A stretch of DNA of 64,000 nucleotides from the NCBI GenBank assembly GCA_964554875.1, contig CAZKQJ010000008.1:1-64000 (forward strand), in the 5' to 3' direction. The notes under the pieces were generated by a model, which searched no databases, had not been told where the DNA came from, and was given only the letters and a program-made list of their open reading frames with translations. The DNA comes from Marispirochaeta sp964554875 (GTDB taxonomy: Bacteria > Spirochaetota > Spirochaetia > JC444 > Marispirochaetaceae). Below are positions 30,925-38,654 of the stretch, in pieces; the stretch's first letter is position 1; every line of letters starts with the position of its first letter. The position numbers and the translations under genes are program-made.

Positions 30925-32349
30925 TCAGCGATTCTGCGTCTGCCGGAGAATCTGCTGATCCTTCAACAGCAGCGGGTTTCCGTAGAGCTTCTCAAGACCT
31001 TCCTGGATCAGAAGTTCCGCTTCCCTGTAGCGTTTTTCCCGAAAAAGAGAAACAAAGCGGTTATGATAGAAGGCCGCCGCGTTGTGGGTAAATACCTCCA
31101 AAGCCTGGCGCAGACGTGGATCCGCTGAGGACTGAAGCCCTTCCCTCCTGAAATAATCCAGTGCTTCCAGATCACCCTGGTCCCGGGAAATCTCTTTTGC
31201 CCTCTGGATATGAAGAACAGCGCGATACTCCCGGTATATAGAGTCGGAAATCAGCTCCTGCTGACGAAGGCGTTCCAGTTCTGCAAGTGATTCAAGGGGA
31301 TCTCCGGCTTTACTGTAGCGGTAGATAAGGCCCTCCCCCAGCGTGTACCGGTAGTCCCGGAAGGTCTCTTCCGAAAGGTCCCCCTGTTCATAACGGAAGG
31401 AGAGCCTGTCCAGTGCCTCGTCTTCCCGTCCTTCCCGGCCAGCGATTACCGTGGAGTTGTACAGAAGGGTATCAATAATTGCACCATACTCATCATGGTT
31501 CCCCCAGCGAAGGCGCACTGCGTCGAGAAAGTCAAAAGCTTCGTCGAATCGCCGTTCTCCGTTCAGAACGGAGGTAAAATTGACGAATTCCTTGATCATT
31601 TCTGCCTTAGTTCTTTCAGTCCGCGTCATGGCGTAACGGTCCACTGCCAGGGGAACGGCCAGGTCAATCCTGTTTTCCCTCTGGGCCCTGGAAATCCTGT
31701 TCTGCAGGATGAGACCGATGAGCTCCCTTTCGTCGATACTGGTCCGCAGGTGATACTTTCCCGGTGGTACATAGGTAAAGCCGGTCTGGCCGAAGGCGTT
31801 GATAAACTCCCTCTTTTGTCCGGGATTATAGCCGTAGGGATTGGTTGTCTCTACATCAGTACCGGTGCCGTTTTCGATTACCCTGCAGAAGGCGTGGTCC
31901 GGAGTCACGACACCCTCGACCTGCAATCCGACGTGGCGAGCAGCGATGGTATACAGAACCGCCGAAGAGACGCAGTTGTATCGGCCCGTATCCAGGCTTA
32001 CATGAATCAGAGTCTGGGGTTCCGCGTAAAGGGTAAAAAGTCTTTCATGAAGATAATGGAGCACCGCCTCTCCCGGCGGAAGGGTACCTCGCTTTTCCTG
32101 CATATATCCTTGCAGCCCTGAAAGCAGAGAGTTTATTTTTCTGCGATACTCAGGGAAATCCTGCTTCCCGAGACCCGATGCGTAAAAGGCCGCATCAATG
32201 AGCCGGGAAACAGAGGGTCTGCCTTTCAGACTGCCGATTTCGGAAGTCCAGGGAGACGGTTCAATTCGGGGGAAATCCTGGGCCCGAAGACTCACAGTAA
32301 ACAGAATGTACAGTACGGCGAATAAAGCCGGTCGTATTGCCTTTTTCAT
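30925..32349 (-). CDS. Periplasmic transglutaminase-like cysteine protease-fold protein
   Basis: A 474-residue exported protein (signal peptide 1-23 ending LRAQ). It has a transglutaminase-like core: YNCVSSAVLYTIAARHVGLQ supplies the Cys, TPDHAFCRV the His and DVETTNPYG the acid of the triad. The first 100 residues resemble a helical SirB1/protease partner domain, and the last 200 are TPR-like helices. The catalytic triad is complete, so it may be a peptidase or amidase. It is 87 bases upstream of flgN on the same strand and could be read into that operon. Function unknown. Confidence 0.75.
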   Translation of the reverse strand: MKKAIRPALFAVLYILFTVSLRAQDFPRIEPSPWTSEIGSLKGRPSVSRLIDAAFYASGLGKQDFPEYRRKINSLLSGLQGYMQEKRGTLPPGEAVLHYLHERLFTLYAEPQTLIHVSLDTGRYNCVSSAVLYTIAARHVGLQVEGVVTPDHAFCRVIENGTGTDVETTNPYGYNPGQKREFINAFGQTGFTYVPPGKYHLRTSIDERELIGLILQNRISRAQRENRIDLAVPLAVDRYAMTRTERTKAEMIKEFVNFTSVLNGERRFDEAFDFLDAVRLRWGNHDEYGAIIDTLLYNSTVIAGREGREDEALDRLSFRYEQGDLSEETFRDYRYTLGEGLIYRYSKAGDPLESLAELERLRQQELISDSIYREYRAVLHIQRAKEISRDQGDLEALDYFRREGLQSSADPRLRQALEVFTHNAAAFYHNRFVSLFREKRYREAELLIQEGLEKLYGNPLLLKDQQILRQTQNR

Positions 32350-32390
32350 AGCCTTCCCATAGTCAGAATATTACGAGTATACTACATTCG

Positions 32391-32409
32391 AATCAAGAAA
32401 TACTTGATT
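32391..32409. promoter_or_regulatory. 19-bp dyad between the transglutaminase-like gene and trxB
   Basis: AATCAAG-AAATA-CTTGATT is a perfect 7-bp inverted repeat in the divergent gap, 48 bases before the trxB ATG. It could be an operator controlling one or both genes. No clear -35/-10 pair overlaps it on the trxB side. Confidence 0.4.
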
Positions 32410-32456
32410 AGTCTTATATGGAATATGTCAGAAAGCAGAACAAAGGAGCTTGAACC

Positions 32457-33383
32457 ATGCAGGCCCAGCGAGACCTGATAATAGTTGGCGCAGGAGCAGC
32501 GGGATTGAGCGCTGCGTTATATGCCCTTGAAGAACGACTGGATACCCTTGTAATCGAGGAAATGGCTGCCGGAGGGCAGTCGCTGGTGGTAAACGAACTG
32601 ATAAACTATCCAGGATTTCCGAATCCCGTAAGCGGAGTTGACTTTTCAATGCGCCTCGAGATGCAGGTCCGCAATCAGGGAGTGGAAATCCTCAATACCA
32701 GCGTTATATCCCTGAAGCGTAAGGGAGCCGGCTTTGTTATGGAAACGGCAAAAGGAGATATGGAGGCAAAGGCTGTAATTCTTGCCACCGGTTCAAAACC
32801 ACGGCGGCTGGATATACCCGGAGAAAAGGAATTTACCGGCCGTGGGGTCTCCTACTGTGCAGCCTGTGACGGCCCCTTTTTCAAAAACAGACGTATAACT
32901 GTCGTTGGAAGCGGTGACTCTGCCTGTGATGAAGCCATGTACCTGTCAGGCCTTTCCGAGAGAATCAGCCTTGTTCACCGGGGAGAAAGCCTGAACGCCC
33001 GCTCGGGTCTCGTGGAAAGGGTTAAAAAAAACCCCCATATTCGGCTGTTTCCGTTTAGTGAAATTATCAGAATAGATGGACAGCATAAGCTGCAGTCCCT
33101 TACAATAAAGAATGAAAAAACGGGGGAGACCTCCGAACATGGGACGGATGCCCTCTTTGTCTTCGTTGGATCTGTTCCGCGCAGTGAGCTTTCCATGGAA
33201 GCCAGAAAAGACCGTCAGGGAAGACTGCTTACCAATGAAAGGTTGGAAACCAGCGTTTCAGGACTCTTCGCAGCCGGGGAGGTACGCAATACCCCATTCC
33301 GTCAGATCGTGGTTGCTGCCGGAGAAGGTGCAATAGCAGCTAAAAGCGCGGCCGAGTATATTAATTCCAGGGCTCAGCACTGA
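32457..33383 (+). CDS. trxB: Thioredoxin reductase
   Basis: A 308-residue flavoenzyme that reduces thioredoxin with NADPH. It has FAD-binding GAGAAGLSAA (11-20), the redox pair in CAACDG (Cys134, Cys137), the NADPH motif VVGSGDSACDEA and the final FAD motif LFAAGEVR. Low-molecular-weight TrxB, standard length. AAAGGAG precedes the ATG. Confidence 0.95.
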   Translation: MQAQRDLIIVGAGAAGLSAALYALEERLDTLVIEEMAAGGQSLVVNELINYPGFPNPVSGVDFSMRLEMQVRNQGVEILNTSVISLKRKGAGFVMETAKGDMEAKAVILATGSKPRRLDIPGEKEFTGRGVSYCAACDGPFFKNRRITVVGSGDSACDEAMYLSGLSERISLVHRGESLNARSGLVERVKKNPHIRLFPFSEIIRIDGQHKLQSLTIKNEKTGETSEHGTDALFVFVGSVPRSELSMEARKDRQGRLLTNERLETSVSGLFAAGEVRNTPFRQIVVAAGEGAIAAKSAAEYINSRAQH

Positions 33384-35077
33384 TGATGATCCCACAGAGA
33401 TTGGTCTTTTTGCTTGTTCTCTTCGTATTCGTCCCTGCTGTCAACGGACCAGAGGCGGAGACTATCTCCTGGAAAGACCGAGACATGGGACAATCCCAGG
33501 CTTTATCCATGGCATCATCCATGAGCGACGAAGAGCTTCTGGGTCAGGTCTTTATGATAGGCTTTCACGGCCCCGGGGCAGATTCAGCCATTCTCTCCTG
33601 GATCAGAGAAAAGCATATCGGCGGCGTCAAGATATTCGGATGGAACGGAGAAAACCTCAAGGTCCTTGCCAGGACATCGGGAACCATGCAGAGGGCTGCA
33701 ATCGAAAGCGGCCGCGGGATACCTCTCTTTATTGCCACTGACCAGGAAGGGGGATGGGTACGTCATGTTAAGGGAGAAACCTCCATTACCCCTGGCAACA
33801 TGGGTATTGCAGCCGGCGGACTCCCCTACGATGCCTACCGGAGCGGTAAACTTATCGCTGCGGAATTGAGGGTTCTGGGCATCAATATGAACTTCGCCCC
33901 CACCGTGGATGTCTACGTCAATCCGGAAGCCCACGTTATAGGACCCAGGGCTTTTTCTTCGGACCCCGCGATGGTGGCCGTCATGGCCCAGGCCTACTAC
34001 CACGGCATGCGGTCGGAGGGAATAATTTCCACGGCCAAACATTTTCCCGGTCACGGCAACGCCGACGAGGACTCCCATGGATTTCTTCCCATAATTAATG
34101 ATGATCTCGAAACACTGCTGGAACGGGACCTTCTGCCGTATCGAATGCTTATTCCTGAAGGGCTGCCCGCAATAATGACCGGCCACCTGGCTTTTCCGGC
34201 TGTTACCGGTGAGGCTGTACCTGCCTCTCTTTCGAAGAAGCTGATTCATGATCTGCTTCGCGTGCGCCTCGGTTTCAGAGGGCTGGTCATTACCGATGAC
34301 CTGCGGATGAGCGGGGCCCAGCAGGGGGGAGAGAGCATTCCCCAGGCAGCGGAGGCTGCCCTGCGTGCCGGTAACGACATGATCATGATCTCCCTGGATC
34401 CCCGCCTTCATCAGCGGGTGTGGGATCATCTGTCACGGGTACTTGAAACCGATCCCGGTTTTCGTGAGATCCTGCTGGACGCCGTGACCCGTATTCTCGC
34501 TGTAAAGGAAGAATACCTTAATCGTCCATGGTCAGTTCCCCTTGAACCCGACCCTGCCGTTCTGGATCAGGCTATTCCTGCTGACACAGAGTATCTCTTT
34601 CAGCAGGCCTGCAGGGCAATTACAGCGGTGGCCGATGAGAAACTTCCCCTTGATCCTTCCGAGAAACTGCTCCTTGTCGGCCAGCTTGGGGGATTTTTCC
34701 GGGAAGGAAGAAAGCGGTTCCCCGCCTCTGATGTTTTCGACTTTTCCTATACACCCTTCTATACCGCTCCCCCCGGGGCAGCGGAAGGAATAATCAGACG
34801 TTCCGGGTCGTACAAACATCTTGTGTTTCTGCTGGCGACACCGGGGAGTGCGGAAGTTCTTAACGAAGTTGTCCGCAGGGCTCCTGAACTGAAACCGCGC
34901 ATCGTGATCATCTCGGTACTTACCCCGGTATATCTTTTTTCCATGGACTGGGTACATACAGCCCTGGCCGCCTATGGAACCGGAGACGAATCCTTCTCTG
35001 CAGCCTTTGCAGCACTCTCCGGGGAGTTCATTCCCAGGGGTAAGCTTCCCATAAGTAAAACTGCGTTTGGAGAGTGA
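33383..35077 (+). CDS. nagZ: Glycoside hydrolase family 3, NagZ-like
   Basis: A 564-residue exported protein (signal peptide about 1-22). The family 3 domain has the NagZ signature KHFPGHG (219-225) followed by DSH (230-232), and the nucleophile Asp in VITDDLRMSGA (about 303-312). A C-terminal domain of about 180 residues follows, as in the two-domain beta-N-acetylglucosaminidases of Bacillus. It likely trims muropeptide or chitin-derived GlcNAc in the periplasm. It overlaps trxB by one base (TGATG). Confidence 0.88.
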   Translation: MMIPQRLVFLLVLFVFVPAVNGPEAETISWKDRDMGQSQALSMASSMSDEELLGQVFMIGFHGPGADSAILSWIREKHIGGVKIFGWNGENLKVLARTSGTMQRAAIESGRGIPLFIATDQEGGWVRHVKGETSITPGNMGIAAGGLPYDAYRSGKLIAAELRVLGINMNFAPTVDVYVNPEAHVIGPRAFSSDPAMVAVMAQAYYHGMRSEGIISTAKHFPGHGNADEDSHGFLPIINDDLETLLERDLLPYRMLIPEGLPAIMTGHLAFPAVTGEAVPASLSKKLIHDLLRVRLGFRGLVITDDLRMSGAQQGGESIPQAAEAALRAGNDMIMISLDPRLHQRVWDHLSRVLETDPGFREILLDAVTRILAVKEEYLNRPWSVPLEPDPAVLDQAIPADTEYLFQQACRAITAVADEKLPLDPSEKLLLVGQLGGFFREGRKRFPASDVFDFSYTPFYTAPPGAAEGIIRRSGSYKHLVFLLATPGSAEVLNEVVRRAPELKPRIVIISVLTPVYLFSMDWVHTALAAYGTGDESFSAAFAALSGEFIPRGKLPISKTAFGE

Positions 35078-35082
35078 GACCT

Positions 35083-35931
35083 ATGCTCCGGCCCTGTCAT
35101 CCGGGACATGCATCTTTTGTCTCCGACTTTCTTCTGGCCCACGAAGAACACTGGACCGCCCTTACCGACAGGCTTTATTACAAGAATCGGCTCCGGCCGG
35201 CTCATAAGCTCAAGGATCTGTATGTACTTGAAGGAAGAGAGGGGCTCCGGGGCCTGGTTTACCATGAACCGGCAGGCTTCACCTTCCCCGCCATAATTAA
35301 GCCCCTGGGGCCGGGCGACGGAGCATCCCTGGGGGAGACCCTGCGATCCTTCAATAAGATAACGACCCTTATGGGTAACTCCTGGGTTATTGATCTCTGT
35401 ATCCGGGCTCTGGGCAAAGCCCCGGCCTACCGGGTGGATTACCTGCACATGATCCGTCCCCGCGGAGCCACCTGCTTTTCTCCGGAGAATCCTGTTCCCC
35501 GGGAAACCTATGAGCGTTTGAAACCGGGACAGGTCAGGGAGATTTATCCGTTGCAGCGGGCCTACGAAATAGAAGAAGTGCTGCTTGACCCGACAAAGTT
35601 TAATCCCCTTATCTGCATGAACCATCTTCGGGAGGCCCTTAAAAGACAGCAGATATACGGAACACGGATAAACGGGATGCTGGCAGCCAAGGCCGGGACA
35701 AACGCCCTGGGTGTAAACTGGGTTCAGCTGGGAGGTATCTTTACCCTCCCCGGGTTCCGTGGACGGGGTGTGGGCCGCCGTGTAATGGCCCGGCTTCTGG
35801 AAAACCTGGACGAACAGGGTCTTGGTTCTACATTGTTTGTCAAGCCAGAGAACATCCCAGCCGTCAGTCTTTACAGAAGGGTCGGATTTTCCGAGACCGG
35901 ACCGTTCTCCATCGCTTACTATCTGCGCTGA
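35083..35931 (+). CDS. GNAT-family acetyltransferase
   Basis: A 282-residue protein. The C-terminal half is a GNAT fold with the acetyl-CoA loop FRGRGVGRRVMARLL and VKPENIPAVSLYRRVGF. The N-terminal 150 residues are another GNAT-like or unknown domain. ATG 35083 is preferred to GTG 35074 because GGAG lies 10 bases before the ATG but only one base before the GTG. Substrate unknown. It is downstream of nagZ, in the same direction. Confidence 0.8.
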   Translation: MLRPCHPGHASFVSDFLLAHEEHWTALTDRLYYKNRLRPAHKLKDLYVLEGREGLRGLVYHEPAGFTFPAIIKPLGPGDGASLGETLRSFNKITTLMGNSWVIDLCIRALGKAPAYRVDYLHMIRPRGATCFSPENPVPRETYERLKPGQVREIYPLQRAYEIEEVLLDPTKFNPLICMNHLREALKRQQIYGTRINGMLAAKAGTNALGVNWVQLGGIFTLPGFRGRGVGRRVMARLLENLDEQGLGSTLFVKPENIPAVSLYRRVGFSETGPFSIAYYLR

Positions 35932-35954
35932 TCCCCGCACGAACTTTTCATGAA

Positions 35955-35978
35955 CCCGGCCCCTTTTCCATGGCCGGG
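35955..35978 (+). terminator. GC-rich hairpin between the GNAT gene and glgA
   Basis: CCCGGCC and GGCCGGG flank a 10-base loop. No T-run follows. A possible factor-assisted terminator or mRNA-end hairpin. Confidence 0.4.
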
Positions 35979-36001
35979 GAAGCAGGATATACTCCTAACC
36001 T

Positions 36002-37516
36002 ATGCCCTTACCGAAAGCACTGAAAATTCTGATGGTCTCCAGCGAAGCGGTGCCCTTCGCAAAATCAGGAGGCCTTGCCGACATGGTTGGATCCCTTACC
36101 AAGCATTTAGGAAGACTTGGTCATGACGTCAAACTGCTGATTCCCGCTTACAGAGGCGTTGAATATGCCAGAGAAGAAAATATCAATATAGAGGTAAATG
36201 TCGGATTCAAAACTGTGAATACAGTCTGCGGCAGAACACTCCTCGACGGTACGAATGTATCGGTGTACCTTCTTGAACATCCCTATTTTACCGAGCGACA
36301 GGGCATCTACGGCAACGACGAAGAGGAGTTTTTTGCGGATAATGCCAAGCGCTTTGCCCTGCTTTCCAGGGCAGCTTTTTCCCTTCTCAAGGCCCTTGAC
36401 TGGAAACCGGATGTTATTCACAGCCATGACTGGCCCACAGCCTTTGTACCGGTCTATCTCAGAACCCTGGAAAGGACTCAAGGGAATGAAAGATGCATCT
36501 CCCTGTTCTCGATTCACAATATCGGGTATCAGGGAATCTTTTCTCTTCATGATCTTCATTACACCCGGCTTCGCCTTAAGGATGTCTGTCTGGAACAGGA
36601 CGAACTTCCAGAGCAGCTCAACTTCCTGCGGGGAGGAATCCGCTGCGCTGATTACATAAATACCGTTTCGCCCCAGTACGCCCGGGAAATACGCACAGCC
36701 CAGTTTGGACACGGACTCGAAGCCGAGCTGGAGAAACGACGGGAAGACCTTTTCGGTATTCTCAACGGTATAGATACGGAGGTATGGAATCCGGAGACCG
36801 ATGCATACCTGCCCCTGACCTATTCAAAAACTGGTCTGGACAGAAAACAGAAGGTCAAAGTGATCCTCCAGGAGAAGGCCGGACTGACCTGTGACCCCGG
36901 GATTCCCCTTATCGGTATTGTCTCTCGTCTGGTCGAACAAAAGGGCTTCCGGGAACTCTGCGGTCCGGGGGAAAGCGCCCTTCAGAACATTCTCAGCCGC
37001 GGAGACTGCCAGGTTGTTATACTCGGGACCGGTGAAAAGTGGTGCGAAGAAGCCCTTACAGCCCTGAATGCGAAATATGCGAACCTCCATGTAAAAATAG
37101 GCTTCAGTGAAGAGCTCGCGCATCTGATCGAAGGAGGAAGCGACTTCTTTCTCATGCCTTCCAGATATGAACCCTGCGGATTGAATCAGATGTATTCTCT
37201 GCGTTACGGCACAATTCCCATCGTTAGGCGAACCGGAGGTCTTGCGGATACGGTAATCAGCTGCGACGAGGACCCTTCTCGGGAGAACGGTTTTTTGTTC
37301 GACGAAATAACAGGCACAGCTATCTGCTCAGCAGTGGCGGAGGCTATACGAATATATCGGGAGGAACCGGAAAGAATACGTAGAATGCGCGTGAACGGGA
37401 TGGAGGAGGATTTCTCCTGGAATCACTCGGCGGAACGCTACGTTGAATTGTACCGCTATGGTCTGCGGCGTAACAGGCATCCTGATACGCAACGTCCCGG
37501 TAATTTTCAGACATAG
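36002..37516 (+). CDS. glgA: Glycogen synthase (ADP-glucose type)
   Basis: A 504-residue GT5 glycosyltransferase that extends alpha-1,4-glucan from ADP-glucose. The KSGGLADM motif (21-28) is the standard ADP-glucose-binding loop; HSHDWPTAF and MPSRYEPCGLNQMY are also present. Together with glgC at 41049 it gives the glycogen pathway, but the two are separated by the mrfB-mrfA pair on the opposite strand. Ends one base before convergent mrfB. Confidence 0.95.
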   Translation: MPLPKALKILMVSSEAVPFAKSGGLADMVGSLTKHLGRLGHDVKLLIPAYRGVEYAREENINIEVNVGFKTVNTVCGRTLLDGTNVSVYLLEHPYFTERQGIYGNDEEEFFADNAKRFALLSRAAFSLLKALDWKPDVIHSHDWPTAFVPVYLRTLERTQGNERCISLFSIHNIGYQGIFSLHDLHYTRLRLKDVCLEQDELPEQLNFLRGGIRCADYINTVSPQYAREIRTAQFGHGLEAELEKRREDLFGILNGIDTEVWNPETDAYLPLTYSKTGLDRKQKVKVILQEKAGLTCDPGIPLIGIVSRLVEQKGFRELCGPGESALQNILSRGDCQVVILGTGEKWCEEALTALNAKYANLHVKIGFSEELAHLIEGGSDFFLMPSRYEPCGLNQMYSLRYGTIPIVRRTGGLADTVISCDEDPSRENGFLFDEITGTAICSAVAEAIRIYREEPERIRRMRVNGMEEDFSWNHSAERYVELYRYGLRRNRHPDTQRPGNFQT

Positions 37517-37517
37517 C

Positions 37518-38654
37518 TCAACGCTGCAGCTTCCTTTCCAGGCGGCTGATCCGTCGGTGAAATTCCTTTATCCTCAATTCCGACCTTACGCCTCGGTCCC
37601 CGGCAACGGCGTTCATACCCAGTCTAGCCCAGTGCAGAGCTTCGTCGCAGCGCCCCTCCCGATGCTCATAGTGTTTGGCAAGCTCTTCGTAAACCCCGGG
37701 ATCATCCCATGCTGCCATCCGGAGCCACAGACTCAGTGCTTCATCGTTGTCGCCTTTGCGTTTCAGATGTAATGCAAGCAGCCTGCCTGCCCGAAAATCT
37801 CCCTTTTCCCAGGCCATACGCAGGAACTCCTCCCCCCTGTAATCGCCCCTGGAAAGAAGATGCAGTCCCAGGGCCCGGGGATCGGCAGCTCCGCGACGAT
37901 TTGGGTTCAGGAGAAGTTCCTCAAGACTTTTCCACAGCATTTCGAGGCTCAGAATGTCCTGACGGTGATGTCTGAAAATATCCCCCAGAAGCCCGGGATC
38001 GGAACTCCGCAGGAAACTGAACCACCGCTCCGGCACATCCCTTCCGGGAAGGTCTCCATCCCGCTTCAGGTGCAGAATATTTCGTTCAATGTTTCCCAGG
38101 GAGCAGGATCCAAGGGCATCGCGCCAAAGTCTGCGGCTTATGTAGAGAAGATCCAGGTGCCGGGAAAAATTGAAATTAATTCCCTGCAGAACGGCACGGG
38201 TCTTCAACAGGGAGGCATCGAAGGATTTACCATTGTAACTCACAAGAAAAGGAGCCGGCTCCAGCCGACGGCGTATTCTTTCGAGGAATTCCGCCTCTCC
38301 GGGATAGTCAGAGAGAAAAAACTGTTCCAGCAGAAAACCGTTTTCCCGGTAGCAGCCGAAACCGGCCAGAAATGCCAGCGTTCCTGCTCCGGAGGATAAG
38401 CCGCTGGTTTCCAGATCAAAAAAAAGAAGCTCCCCGGGGTCCTGCTGTGCAGAAAGCAGCAGTCCCGAGAGATTTCTCGGAGGGCTTAGCCCGCCGAAAT
38501 GCTCCCGGCGGTAATAGGTGTAGTCCCCTATTTTGCTGAATCCTGGTATGCACAGAACCTGAGGGGCCTCCGCTTCATTGTATTTTTGCGGAACGGCGTG
38601 CTCCCGGATTGTCCTGAGCTGTTTCAGACGCGAGGAGAGTCCTGTACGCGGCAT
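37518..38654 (-). CDS. mrfB: MrfB/YprB-like DnaQ-type exonuclease with TPR tail
   Basis: A 378-residue protein. Residues about 70-260 form a ribonuclease H-like exonuclease domain: FFDLETSGLSSGAGTLAF with the first acidic pair, LVSYNGKSFDASLL, and HHRQDILSLEML with the last Asp. The last 100 residues have TPR-like helices. It matches YprB/MrfB, the exonuclease partner of the MrfA helicase in mitomycin-damage repair in Bacillus. The ATG overlaps the mrfA stop by one base, which supports joint translation. Confidence 0.85.
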   Translation of the reverse strand: MPRTGLSSRLKQLRTIREHAVPQKYNEAEAPQVLCIPGFSKIGDYTYYRREHFGGLSPPRNLSGLLLSAQQDPGELLFFDLETSGLSSGAGTLAFLAGFGCYRENGFLLEQFFLSDYPGEAEFLERIRRRLEPAPFLVSYNGKSFDASLLKTRAVLQGINFNFSRHLDLLYISRRLWRDALGSCSLGNIERNILHLKRDGDLPGRDVPERWFSFLRSSDPGLLGDIFRHHRQDILSLEMLWKSLEELLLNPNRRGAADPRALGLHLLSRGDYRGEEFLRMAWEKGDFRAGRLLALHLKRKGDNDEALSLWLRMAAWDDPGVYEELAKHYEHREGRCDEALHWARLGMNAVAGDRGVRSELRIKEFHRRISRLERKLQR

